Positions 15,261-23,640 of a stretch of DNA of 50,462 nt are shown here, in pieces; position 1 is the stretch's first letter, and each line of letters starts with the position of its first letter. The notes beneath the pieces were generated by a model. That model was given only the letters and a program-made list of their open reading frames with translations, did no database searches and was not told the DNA's origin. Source of the stretch: Armatimonadota bacterium. Its GTDB lineage: Bacteria; Armatimonadota; Armatimonadia; Armatimonadales; Armatimonadaceae. A program made the translations under genes and the position numbers. The stretch is from positions 1-50,462 of the forward strand of contig JAPLCP010000056.1 of NCBI GenBank assembly GCA_026392155.1, given 5' to 3'.

Positions 15261-15289
15261 TATTCGACAAGGTTTTCAGAGTTTGAAAG
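15261..15289 (-). promoter_or_regulatory. Predicted sigma-28-type promoter of flgE
   Basis: On the minus strand CTTTCAAA (15289-15282) precedes GTCGAATA (15268-15261) with the same 21-nt start-to-start distance as at flagellin, flgI and flgF. The motif lies in the 76-bp gap between flgD and flgE and would give a leader of about 33 nt before the ATG at 15221. Confidence 0.65.
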
Positions 15290-15298
15290 ACCGAATCT

Positions 15299-15703
15299 TT
15301 AGTGAATCGACTGAACATTGGTGTAGGGGATTTGCTCACCATTGATCATGAGGATAGGGACGTCATTTTTGAGGATAACTGCTGAGACCCGTCCTGTCTT
15401 GGTGGTGTCTGCACCTTCTGGCATGTAGTCAACATCATGGCCGACCATCTGGAGAGCCTGGGTGCGCTGCTGAGTATTAATCAGGGTGGTGAGCTGCTTT
15501 CCCATGTCCAAAGAAGACTCCAGAGTGGATATCTGGGCCATCTGCGCGATAAATTCTTCATTACTCATAGGGCTTAGGGGGTCCTGGTTGCGTAGCTGGG
15601 TGGTCAGGAGGGTGAGGAAGTCCTGTTTTCCTAGCGTGTTTTCGGTGGCTTTGGTGAGTGAGGCGGTGCTGGTTGTCTGGTTGTTAATGGCGTTGATAGA
15701 CAT
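15299..15703 (-). CDS. flgD: FlgD, hook cap protein (short form)
   Basis: This 134-residue protein has the conserved FlgD N-terminal export and capping region (LGKQDFLTLLTTQLRNQDP, then LSPMSNEEFIAQMAQISTLES) and a small C-terminal beta segment. It lacks the larger Tudor/Ig-like domains of enterobacterial FlgD and is similar in length to Firmicutes versions. FlgD caps the growing hook. It follows fliK by 8 nt. Confidence 0.94.
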   Translation of the reverse strand: MSINAINNQTTSTASLTKATENTLGKQDFLTLLTTQLRNQDPLSPMSNEEFIAQMAQISTLESSLDMGKQLTTLINTQQRTQALQMVGHDVDYMPEGADTTKTGRVSAVILKNDVPILMINGEQIPYTNVQSIH

Positions 15704-15711
15704 AATTTTTT

Positions 15712-16827
15712 CTAGGCGTGGACATCAAGCCCGCCGACGGTCAGCGGGATACGGGCAACGACAGAGAGAGCCTCTGTCTCAGGCACTGCCGCATCCTGCA
15801 AAGAGCGGTGGGCAGGCGCGGCGAAAAAGCGTGAGGGTGAGCGCTGTCCGCTGGTATCTCCGGCAAGGGAGGCGGAAAACGAGGTCACCGAGAGGTTCTG
15901 GCGGCTCAGCTCATCGTGAAGCTGGGAGCGCTGGTCTTGCAGGAGCAGCAGGGTCTCGCGGCTCTCTGCGACAATGCGGACAGAGATCCCGTCTAGCCCG
16001 TCTTCGACGATCACATTGAGCTCTCCTAGATGGGGCGGGTCAAGGCGCACCCGAAGCTCTTGGCGACCTTCGGTATTGACACGGCGAAGAATCGGCACAA
16101 GCTGCTGGGAGAGCTCGGGAAGCCGAACCGCCGCAGGAGTTTTGGGTGTGGCGTCTGCCTCTTGAGGCGCAGTGGAAGCGGTGGGGAAGGCACCTCCAAC
16201 ACTTGTGTTTGGACTCTCCACGGCTGGCACGGGAGCAAGTGTCGGTGCGGGTTTTGGGGAATCTACCGTGGGCGCAGCGGCATCCGAAAGGGCATCAATA
16301 GCAGCCTGGATTTCCTCAGGAATCTCCTGCGTGGCAGTCAGCTCTAGATCTGCGGGAAGCGCAAGAGAGCCCGAGGGAGCCGAAGCCAAAGTCGAGGGAG
16401 AAGTGGGGGCATCGAGATGAACCGCCATTTCGTCTTTGACAATCGGCGATACAGCTACAGGCAGGGGAGGGGAAGCAGGTGCAGAAATCATGAAATTTAG
16501 AAGTAAACTAGGGTCTAGGAGAGTATTTTCTCCCTCCTCTGCTAGCTTCGTCTCTGTTTTATTAGCCTCAGGAGCTTCCATATTAGCCTCAACAACAAAT
16601 TGTGTTGCCTCAGAAGCTTCTTGACTAGCCTCAGGAAGTTTATTTGGCACCTCTGCACTTACGGACAAAGCATTTTGCTGGCGCTGTAAGGCAATTTGGA
16701 AGTCGTTCACTTGAGAGACGGCTGAGGACTCTTGGCCCGTGGCCGTGGGGCGCACCGACGACTCGGTGAGGGGGGGGCCAAGGCTCTCTGGCGTTCCTGT
16801 GCTCATTGTCAGCGACTCCAAACCCAT
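15712..16827 (-). CDS. fliK: FliK, hook-length control protein
   Basis: This 371-residue protein has a long low-complexity, Ala/Pro/Thr/Glu-rich N-terminal ruler region and a conserved C-terminal FliK domain (LRVRLDPPHLGELNVIVEDG, RIVAESRETLLLLQDQRSQL, LHDELSRQNLSV) that contacts FlhB to stop hook growth. The ruler-plus-switch layout is typical. ATGs at 16827 and 16806 are both possible; neither has a strong SD. It lies between the transglycosylase and flgD. Confidence 0.92.
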   Translation of the reverse strand: MGLESLTMSTGTPESLGPPLTESSVRPTATGQESSAVSQVNDFQIALQRQQNALSVSAEVPNKLPEASQEASEATQFVVEANMEAPEANKTETKLAEEGENTLLDPSLLLNFMISAPASPPLPVAVSPIVKDEMAVHLDAPTSPSTLASAPSGSLALPADLELTATQEIPEEIQAAIDALSDAAAPTVDSPKPAPTLAPVPAVESPNTSVGGAFPTASTAPQEADATPKTPAAVRLPELSQQLVPILRRVNTEGRQELRVRLDPPHLGELNVIVEDGLDGISVRIVAESRETLLLLQDQRSQLHDELSRQNLSVTSFSASLAGDTSGQRSPSRFFAAPAHRSLQDAAVPETEALSVVARIPLTVGGLDVHA

Positions 16828-16856
16828 GTGAATTAAACCTGCTCTCTAAAGAATTT

Positions 16857-17633
16857 CTAACCCGCATCCTGGATAGCGCCCGCCTGGCGGAGCATTCCGG
16901 TAATCCGGCGAACATAGTCTTGTGTCTCTCGGAACGGTGGGATTCCCCCGTACCGAACGACCCGGCTGGGACCGGCATTAAAGGCGGCTAGCGCCTTCTC
17001 TAGTGTCCCAAAGCGATCCACGTACTCACGCAGGTGCTTCGAGCCTGCCATAATATTTTCCCGAGGGTCGAAGACATTGCGCACCCCAAACTGCTCTTCG
17101 TTTTCGGGCATGAGCTGCATCAGCCCTTTTGCTCCTGCGGAAGAGACTGTCCCCGGCTTGTACGACGACTCTGCCTGGATCACGGCTCCGATCAGTACCT
17201 CAGGAAGACCCGTCTGCGCCGCCGCCTCCCGAATGATCGGAAGATAGCGCTCGCGCCGCGCTGCCTCGTCGGGGTCTAGCTTAATCGCCTCTGCGGAGAC
17301 ATCTTGCCGGACTCGGCTGGCCAAGGGCATGGTCACCGGAGCGAGCTTGCTGGGCTCTGCGACGCTGCTTGGGGAGAGCACCTGTGGGGAGATCCCCATC
17401 TTGGCCGCAACATCCGGTGGCAACGACTTCCGCAGGGGCTGGATGCCATCATTGTTCTGGATCAGCTGACTTTGCAGCTGTGTCCCAAACTCTTCTTTCG
17501 ACACACTAGACGGCGAGGACAAGCCCGAATTTGCGTTCCACCGCGCTATTTTTTCCGACGAAGATAGCTCCGGCTCGATCAGAGCACGAATCTGTTGGAT
17601 ACGGTTTTCAATGCGTGCAATGGCTTCGATCAT
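16857..17633 (-). CDS. Lytic transglycosylase (SLT domain) of the flagellar operon
   Basis: I start at the ATG at 17633, 23 nt after the fliJ stop, because AAGGAA is well placed; this gives 258 residues. The C-terminal SLT domain is clear: the catalytic-Glu region VLIGAVIQAESSYKPGTVSSA, then GAKGLMQLMPENEEQFGVRN, FDPRENIMAGSKHLREYVDRF and ALAAFNAGPSRV. It would cleave peptidoglycan so that the rod can pass. The N-terminus (MIEAIARIENRIQQIRALIEP) has no Sec signal peptide, suggesting export through the flagellar system itself. The FlgJ at 31811 lacks a muramidase domain, so this enzyme probably supplies that activity. Confidence 0.88.
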   Translation of the reverse strand: MIEAIARIENRIQQIRALIEPELSSSEKIARWNANSGLSSPSSVSKEEFGTQLQSQLIQNNDGIQPLRKSLPPDVAAKMGISPQVLSPSSVAEPSKLAPVTMPLASRVRQDVSAEAIKLDPDEAARRERYLPIIREAAAQTGLPEVLIGAVIQAESSYKPGTVSSAGAKGLMQLMPENEEQFGVRNVFDPRENIMAGSKHLREYVDRFGTLEKALAAFNAGPSRVVRYGGIPPFRETQDYVRRITGMLRQAGAIQDAG

Positions 17634-17655
17634 GACAGTTTTCCTTGTTGTTATC

Positions 17656-18099
17656 TTACGCACGGCCCAGACGAAGTATCGCGACTTCATCGAGCCAGGC
17701 TTGCTCTTCGGCAGCCGCTTCTTGCTGGTGCTGCTGGTATTTCTTCGATTTTAGTTTCTCAAGCACCTCGCACTGTTGGCGGCAGAGCTTGAGTGCATCA
17801 CGGCGCGTGTCACGCCGCTCCAGGGCGAGGCGGACTTGTTGGCGCTGGGCTTCCAGGCTCTCTTCAAGAATGTCCGCGTACTGACAGCTTGCCGTAATCA
17901 GAGCGATATCGGGTGTGCGCTGCTCCTGGAGATGGGCGTAGTAGACCCGGTGCTGCTCGCGCTCTTGGAGAATCTGGGTGAGAGCGTGCTCTGCGTGGGC
18001 GACACCGCGCTCGGCTTCAGAAAGAGCGGCCTGTGCCTGCTGCTTGGCCATGTTGCGCACCCGCAGGAGTGTCTCCAGGCGAAAACGAAAGCGCCTCAT
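17656..18099 (-). CDS. fliJ: FliJ, export apparatus stalk/chaperone escort
   Basis: This 147-residue, almost entirely charged coiled-coil protein starts MRRFRFRLETLLRVR, the usual FliJ opening. FliJ inserts into the FliI hexamer like the gamma subunit of F1 ATPase and binds FlhA. Its ATG overlaps the fliI TGA (ATGA). Confidence 0.92.
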   Translation of the reverse strand: MRRFRFRLETLLRVRNMAKQQAQAALSEAERGVAHAEHALTQILQEREQHRVYYAHLQEQRTPDIALITASCQYADILEESLEAQRQQVRLALERRDTRRDALKLCRQQCEVLEKLKSKKYQQHQQEAAAEEQAWLDEVAILRLGRA

Positions 18100-19427
18100 G
18101 CCACGACCTCATGCAGCCACTTCTCCATGGCCTCCCAATCCGTTGGCTCATCGGGAGGCTGGCGTAGGAAGGCCAGCACTTTTTCGCGGCAAGCGATGGC
18201 TTGATCGAGCTTGGCATTGGTGCCCTCCACATAGGCTCCCAGGAGGATCAAGTCCTCGGACTCCTGGTAGGTGGCCATCAGCTCTCGCAGGCGATTGGCG
18301 GATACTTTATGGGCTTTGGAGGCCACTTCGCTCATCAGACGGCTGACGGAGTCCAGAACATCAATGGCAGGGTAGTGACCGCGTGCTGCCAGCTCGCGCC
18401 GGAGCACGATATGGCCATCGAGGATACTTCGGGCTGCATCGGCGATAGGCTCGTTCATGTCGTCGCCATCTACCAAAACCGTATAGAGCCCCGTGATCGC
18501 GCCTTTCTCGGCGGTGCCCGCACGCTCCAAAAGCCGGGGGAGCATCGCCAGAACGGAGGGCGTGTAGCCACGGGTGGTCGGCGGCTCTCCGATGGCCAGC
18601 CCAATCTCGCGCTGCGCCCAGGCAAAGCGGGTAAGAGAGTCCATCATGAGAAGCACTTGTTGGCCTTGGTCGCGGAAGTACTCGGCGATCGCAGTGGCGG
18701 CGAGTGCGCCTTTAAGACGAACCACCGCGGGCTGGTCCGAGGTCGCGACAATCACCACGGAGCGGGCAAGCCCTGCGGGGCCCAGATCGCGCTCGATAAA
18801 CTCACGGACCTCACGACCACGCTCTCCGATCAGGGCGACCACGTTGATATCTGCCTCGGAGTTTCGGGCGATAGAGCCCAGCAGGGTACTCTTGCCAACA
18901 CCGCTTCCGGCGAAGATTCCGACGCGCTGGCCACGACCGATGGTGAGCAGAGAGTCAATGGTGCGCACCCCAAATCCCAAGGGCTCCTCGATGCGCTGGC
19001 GCTGCATGGCAGCAGGCGGGCGGTTGTCGAGTGGGTAGTGCTGGTCGCTGGCGAGTGGGCCCAGACCGTCCATTGGGCGGCCCAGGGGGTCTATCACGCG
19101 GCCTAAGAGGCCATGTCCCACTGGGATTGTCAGTGCGCGGCGGCTATTGACCACGCGGCTCCCCTGACCGATCCGGCCCGTCTCCGCAAGCGGCATGAGC
19201 AGGAGGCGCTCCTGTCGGAAACCGACAACCTCCGCAGGGACACGAATCTCCGAGCCGGGCGTTTCGATAGAGCACAGATCGCCCAGACACGCTGAAGGGC
19301 CTTCGGACTCCAGTACCAGCCCCACTACCTGGGTGATCTTGCCGCTGGTCTCGATGGGGTCAAAGTGCGAGAGCTGGTGGCGCTTGACACTCCAGTCCAG
19401 AAGAGGGGAGCTCAGAGTGGGTTTCAT
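18096..19427 (-). CDS. fliI: FliI, flagellum-specific export ATPase
   Basis: This 443-residue protein of the F1-beta/Rho family has Walker A GSGVGKST, the conserved ALIGERGREVREFIERDLG segment, Walker B VLLMMDSLTRFA and GEPPTTRGYTPSVLAMLPRLLE. It powers and organises export together with FliH and FliJ. It overlaps fliH by 4 nt at its start and fliJ by 4 nt at its end. Confidence 0.97.
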   Translation of the reverse strand: MKPTLSSPLLDWSVKRHQLSHFDPIETSGKITQVVGLVLESEGPSACLGDLCSIETPGSEIRVPAEVVGFRQERLLLMPLAETGRIGQGSRVVNSRRALTIPVGHGLLGRVIDPLGRPMDGLGPLASDQHYPLDNRPPAAMQRQRIEEPLGFGVRTIDSLLTIGRGQRVGIFAGSGVGKSTLLGSIARNSEADINVVALIGERGREVREFIERDLGPAGLARSVVIVATSDQPAVVRLKGALAATAIAEYFRDQGQQVLLMMDSLTRFAWAQREIGLAIGEPPTTRGYTPSVLAMLPRLLERAGTAEKGAITGLYTVLVDGDDMNEPIADAARSILDGHIVLRRELAARGHYPAIDVLDSVSRLMSEVASKAHKVSANRLRELMATYQESEDLILLGAYVEGTNAKLDQAIACREKVLAFLRQPPDEPTDWEAMEKWLHEVVA

Positions 19428-20152
19428 ACAGCCCTCTCTTCTCTTAATGTCCGTGCGAGGCGGTGCATGGCCCCCTCAGTGGTTGCATCTACCACTCCCT
19501 GACGGCTCTCCACGCGGCACCCTCCACGGCGGAGAGTGGGATCTGGTGTGAGCTGGACATGGTCTGTGCTACGTGTCGTCAATGTCTCTAGCTGGAGCAG
19601 CGGTAAATCCTCAGGGTGAACGGCGACCGTGAGCTCATGGCCATGGGGCACATGGGAGATGGCAGCGCGAACAATGGCAGCAACACGCTCCGGCTCCAGT
19701 GTGAGCTGCTCATGTAAGATAGACTCAGCTGCTTTGATACAAATCTCGGTCATGGTGGGGACTTGCTTGTGGCAGAACTGGTTCCAGGCAGCGGGTAGCT
19801 CGGTGAGAAGGGCTTGTAGGGGCTCTAGCTGTGACTGACACTCGCTCTGAAGCTGTGCGCGGCCTTCGTTGAGACCCGCCTCCATTCCTTCGGCATGTGC
19901 CTTGGCGAGCACGCGCTCTGCCTCCAGCTCCAGCTCGCGCAGGGCGGACTCGCGTAGCTGCTGAACGGCAAGCCGCGCATCGGCGAGTAGCGACTCTGCC
20001 TCGCGCACGGCCTCCTGGTAGAGCGCCGCGGTGTCCGGCTTGGCAGTCGAGGCAGGGGGCTCGGGGCGTACTGCCGCGATCTCCCAGGTGCGAACCTCGT
20101 TGCCGATGCGGCGCGCGGAGCGGATCACATAGGGCTGGGCTAGCTCAGGCAA
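19424..20152 (-). CDS. fliH: FliH, export ATPase regulator
   Basis: This 242-residue protein has a long coiled coil rich in Ala, Glu and Arg (about residues 45-120, including the GMEAGLNEG region) and a C-terminal V-ATPase E-subunit-like domain. It binds FliI and FliN. The start appears to be a TTG at 20152, preceded by GAGGAAG and overlapping the fliG stop by 8 nt; I see no better ATG. Confidence 0.88.
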   Translation of the reverse strand: MPELAQPYVIRSARRIGNEVRTWEIAAVRPEPPASTAKPDTAALYQEAVREAESLLADARLAVQQLRESALRELELEAERVLAKAHAEGMEAGLNEGRAQLQSECQSQLEPLQALLTELPAAWNQFCHKQVPTMTEICIKAAESILHEQLTLEPERVAAIVRAAISHVPHGHELTVAVHPEDLPLLQLETLTTRSTDHVQLTPDPTLRRGGCRVESRQGVVDATTEGAMHRLARTLREERAV

Positions 20153-21179
20153 GCGCTTCTTCCTCAGTTTCTTGATTGGCCGTGGCCAGTGTCACTTCTC
20201 CCTTGTCGGCAAGCGACTTTGCCAGGTTGACCATTTTTTGCTGTGCAGCTTCGATATCGCGCAGACGAACGCTGCCCAGGTTCTCGACCTCTTCTCGAAT
20301 ACGCTCGGCAGCGCGCTCGGACATGTTGCCATAGATCAGCTCGATCTGGTCCTCGGGAAGCCCCTTGATCACCAGAGGGAGGGTGTTGGTATCCAGATCA
20401 CGAAGGATGCGCTGGAGGACACGGTCCTCTTGCTCCATCAGGTTCTCGAACGTAAACCGGTAGCGCTGAACCTCGCGGGCTAGGTCGGGCGCCTCTTCTT
20501 CCAGTGATGTCAGAAAGAGGGTCTCCACTGAGCGGCGCATGCGGCTGAGGATATCGGCGACATGGCGGGGGCCGGCAGGGCTCTCTTTGGTGTCTATGAT
20601 CCCCGTCTGGAGCTTGGCTGCGAGGGCGTGCTCTAGGTGCCTCAGCGCACGGGGTGAGGGAGTCTCTAGCTGGACAAGGCGCGTGGTGACGCTGGTCTGC
20701 ACCTCAGTGGGGAGCGCCGTGAGCATCGCTGCTGCCTTGTCGAGAGGGAGCTGGCTCACTAAAACGGCGATCATCTGCGGGTGTTCTTCACTCACGAGCG
20801 AAGCGAGGGTCTCGGGGAGGGTCTCTTTGACAATGCGCTCCAGAGTGAGTGGAGGCGTTTCAGACTCCCGCTCATTGATCAGGATCGTGTTGGCGCGCTC
20901 TGAGCCGATGGTCTCCAGGATCTGGCGCGTGTACTCGGGCGTGGTGTGCAGGCCATTGACATAGTGGCGTAGGTCTTCCTCAGATTCCTCCAGGACGCGA
21001 TCCCGCTCTTTGCCCGCCACGTGGCCCAGGTGGGACATGGTCTGGATCATGAGCTCCATCTCGGCCTCACTGAGGCAGCTTAAGATGCTGGCAGCCAGCT
21101 CCGCACCCACGGAGTGCAGGAGGATAGCCCCCTTGTAGAGAGGATCGTTCGTATTAAATCGCGGGCGAAGTTCATCCAT
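20145..21179 (-). CDS. fliG: FliG, motor switch and torque protein
   Basis: This 344-residue protein has the N-terminal FliF-binding domain (YKGAILLHSVGAELAASILS), the middle domain with EHPQMIAVLVSQLPLDKAAAM (EHPQ motif) and the C-terminal torque domain with charged residues (LPLVIKGLPEDQIELIYGNMS, then ERAAERIREEVENLG). It couples stator movement to the C-ring. A short gap separates it from fliF. Confidence 0.97.
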   Translation of the reverse strand: MDELRPRFNTNDPLYKGAILLHSVGAELAASILSCLSEAEMELMIQTMSHLGHVAGKERDRVLEESEEDLRHYVNGLHTTPEYTRQILETIGSERANTILINERESETPPLTLERIVKETLPETLASLVSEEHPQMIAVLVSQLPLDKAAAMLTALPTEVQTSVTTRLVQLETPSPRALRHLEHALAAKLQTGIIDTKESPAGPRHVADILSRMRRSVETLFLTSLEEEAPDLAREVQRYRFTFENLMEQEDRVLQRILRDLDTNTLPLVIKGLPEDQIELIYGNMSERAAERIREEVENLGSVRLRDIEAAQQKMVNLAKSLADKGEVTLATANQETEEEALA

Positions 21180-21230
21180 TGTTGCTATAGCTTGCTTTCG
21201 AGCGTCTGGGTGTCAAGTATTCTAAGAGTG

Positions 21231-22871
21231 TTAGGGCCGGCTGATGGGCTTCTCGCGAAGCCAGTCCTGGAGCATGGCTGCGACATCCTCGGGCTGGTTG
21301 GTAGCGATTCGGCGGATGCGGCCAAGGGGCGTTGCGAGCTCATCTTCATCAAGAGGAATCTCCCCTAGCTCACCGGGCTCTCTCTCAATCGGTTGACCCT
21401 CTCCGTTCAGGCCGGCAGGGGCTCCTGCGATTCCACGGGCATTTTTTCTGCCGCCAGGAAGCGCAGGGTTGCCTTTATCCCCCAGGGTCGCATCCAGCTT
21501 TTGTTTCTTGGGGCGGCGGGGGCGCATCATGATCAGCGTAAAGATCGCCACGAGAACTAGGGCCGCCAGGGCCGCTCCATTTCGGATGAGCGCCATCTGT
21601 GTCTCTTGCTTGGTTGCCGCAAGAGAGTCCGCCTTCGCTTTTTCTTCATCGGCGCGGTTGAAAGGAAGCACGGTTAGAGAGATCTGATCGCCGCGTCCTC
21701 CTGCCGTGGTCGGGTTCAGATCCAGACCCGCTGCGGCTGCGAGCGTATTGCGTAGCTCCGTTTGCTTGATGGGGGCAATATTGGCTGCTTCATCCAACAA
21801 GATAGCCACAGAGAGGTGCTTAATCTTGCCCTGTGCCATGGTGCGCTTTTCGTTGGTTTTATCAACCGCATAGGTATTGGTACTATTGATGCGATTGTAG
21901 TCCCCGACCTGACCTTTATTGTTATCCACCAGGTTTGTCATGGTTCCTGGAGCCGTCGGGGCATCTTTTTCCTGCTTGGTGTAGACCTCGCTGCTCTTGG
22001 TCTCGTTGGTGGGCAGGTTGCCCCCATTGGGGCCGCTGGGCTTGTAGATCTCGCGGACAAGCTGGCTCTGATCCCAGTCCAGCTCGGTTCGCACTGTGAT
22101 CTCCGCGCGATTGGGGCCAAGTGCACGGTCAGCAAGGCGCTGAAGATCGTCGGTAAGGCGACGGTCGTAGCGCTCCTGCATGTCTATCTGGTCTCTGCCA
22201 ATATTCTCGCCTTCACCCGCACTGTTAAGGCTATTGCCTCTAGAGTCTAAGACCGTGACTTTCTCCGGAGTGAGACGCTCCACAGACGAGGCGACGAGGT
22301 GTGCGATACCTGTAACCTGCTTCGCACTGAGCTGATAGCCCTCTTGCATGTGGATAGTCACAGAGGCTTTGACATCTTCTGCTGTCTCTGAGAAGACAGG
22401 CTTGTCGGGCATTGCGATCTGCACGCTGGCATCGTCAACGCCTTCCAGGCTCTTTATCGTGCGATTGAGCTCACCCTCTGTTGCCCGCCGCTTGTTAATC
22501 TTTTGAACGGCATCGGTCATGCCAAAGTTGGTCTTATCAAAAAGCTCATTGCCAAGGTCTCCGTGTTGCTTAGGGAGATCCTGGGCAGCAAGATCTAAGC
22601 GTACCTCAGTAACCTGATCCGCAGGGACATAGATCGTCTCACCCTTACGACCCGATTCCAACTTGAAGCTTATATTGCGCTCTTGTAGCTTGGTCTTGAT
22701 GGCACTGGCATCTGACATAGAGAGCTTTGAGTAGAGCAATCCATAGTTAGGGCGACTGGATGTGACCGCAAGGGCGAGTATCCCGCCAAAGACCGCGATC
22801 AGAATAGCGCCAAGCCCGGCCTTTTGCAGGTTCGAGAGTGCGCTCCAGTTATTTTTCAGAGAGTTAAGCAT
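21231..22871 (-). CDS. fliF: FliF, MS-ring protein
   Basis: This 546-residue protein has a first transmembrane helix at about residues 18-38, ring-building motifs RBM1 and RBM2, a larger RBM3 region (about 210-430), a second transmembrane helix (ALIRNGAALAALVLVAIFTLI) and a C-terminal FliG-binding tail (QPEDVAAMLQDWL). It forms the MS ring that houses the export gate. The first 215 codons and the leader are part of a tandem duplication with the gene upstream. Its 5' untranslated region contains a remnant of the fliE 3' end, as expected if it is the second copy. Confidence 0.97.
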   Translation of the reverse strand: MLNSLKNNWSALSNLQKAGLGAILIAVFGGILALAVTSSRPNYGLLYSKLSMSDASAIKTKLQERNISFKLESGRKGETIYVPADQVTEVRLDLAAQDLPKQHGDLGNELFDKTNFGMTDAVQKINKRRATEGELNRTIKSLEGVDDASVQIAMPDKPVFSETAEDVKASVTIHMQEGYQLSAKQVTGIAHLVASSVERLTPEKVTVLDSRGNSLNSAGEGENIGRDQIDMQERYDRRLTDDLQRLADRALGPNRAEITVRTELDWDQSQLVREIYKPSGPNGGNLPTNETKSSEVYTKQEKDAPTAPGTMTNLVDNNKGQVGDYNRINSTNTYAVDKTNEKRTMAQGKIKHLSVAILLDEAANIAPIKQTELRNTLAAAAGLDLNPTTAGGRGDQISLTVLPFNRADEEKAKADSLAATKQETQMALIRNGAALAALVLVAIFTLIMMRPRRPKKQKLDATLGDKGNPALPGGRKNARGIAGAPAGLNGEGQPIEREPGELGEIPLDEDELATPLGRIRRIATNQPEDVAAMLQDWLREKPISRP

Positions 22872-23640
22872 GGTAAATAAGAGAGTTCTAGAGAAAGACT
22901 AAAATGAATAAGCTAAAGAGAGATCTTTGCGTGGAGTGTTAAGAATATTGCCTCTAGAGTCGAGGATGATAACTTTTTTGGGAGTGAGACGCTCCACAGA
23001 TGAGGCGACGAGGTATCTGATGCCTATAACTTGCTTCGCATTGAGCTTATAGCCTTTTTGCATGTGTATCATGACGGAGGCTTTGGCATCTTCTGCGGGC
23101 TTCGAGTCGATAGGCTTAACGGGCATTGCGATCTGCACGCTGGCATCGTCAACGCCTTCCAGGCACTTTATCGTACGGCTGAGCTTGCCTTCCGTTGCTC
23201 GCTGCTTGTTAATCTTTTGAACGGCCTCGGTCATGCAACAGTTAGTTTTGTCGAAAATCTCGTCTCCAACATCTGCGTGTTGCTTAGGGAGATCCAGCCC
23301 TGCAAGATCTAAGCGTATCTCAGTAACCTGATTCGCCGGGATCTCGATGGTCTCACCCTTGTGATCCGAAATCAGCCGAAAGCGGATATTGCGCTCTTGT
23401 AGCTTGGCCTTGATGGCACTGGCATCTTGCATAGAGAGCTTTGAGTAGAGCACTCCGTAGGTAGGATTGCTAGACGTAACCGCAAGGGTGAGTATCCCGA
23501 CATAGAACGCGGCCAGAGTCGCGCCAAGAACGGCCTTGTGTAGGTTTGAGAGCGAGCTAAAGTTATTTTTCAGAGAGTTAAGCATCGTCGTAGGAGAGTT
23601 CTAGCGAAAGATTAAAATGAATAAACTTAAAGAGGGATCT
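22223..23640. repeat. 704-bp tandem duplication of the fliE end to fliF 5' region
   Basis: Copy B covers 22223-22926 (5' part of fliF, its leader and a relic of the fliE 3' end). Copy A covers 22937-23640 (truncated fliF, leader and the real fliE 3' end). The offset is 714 nt, with single-base indels in the leader. Shared leader sequence (GAGAGTTCTAG, then AAAATGAATAA) and GATCT at both right edges fix the boundaries. The junction is the 10-nt stretch 22927-22936. Confidence 0.9.
22899..23585 (-). CDS. Truncated FliF paralogue (TM1, RBM1 and RBM2 only)
   Basis: This 228-residue ORF aligns without gaps to FliF residues 1 to about 215, with roughly three-quarters identity by eye. It ends in an unrelated tail (TPRKDLSLAYSF) derived from duplicated fliE 3' sequence read out of frame. 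It lacks RBM3, the second membrane helix and the FliG-binding tail, so it cannot replace FliF. The frame has stayed open despite more than 50 amino-acid differences, with several acidic residues changed to lysine (four E to K) and a Cys-Cys pair replacing Phe-Gly. It may be a decaying copy, or a retained membrane protein that mixes with or limits MS-ring assembly. Confidence 0.8.
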   Translation of the reverse strand: MLNSLKNNFSSLSNLHKAVLGATLAAFYVGILTLAVTSSNPTYGVLYSKLSMQDASAIKAKLQERNIRFRLISDHKGETIEIPANQVTEIRLDLAGLDLPKQHADVGDEIFDKTNCCMTEAVQKINKQRATEGKLSRTIKCLEGVDDASVQIAMPVKPIDSKPAEDAKASVMIHMQKGYKLNAKQVIGIRYLVASSVERLTPKKVIILDSRGNILNTPRKDLSLAYSF

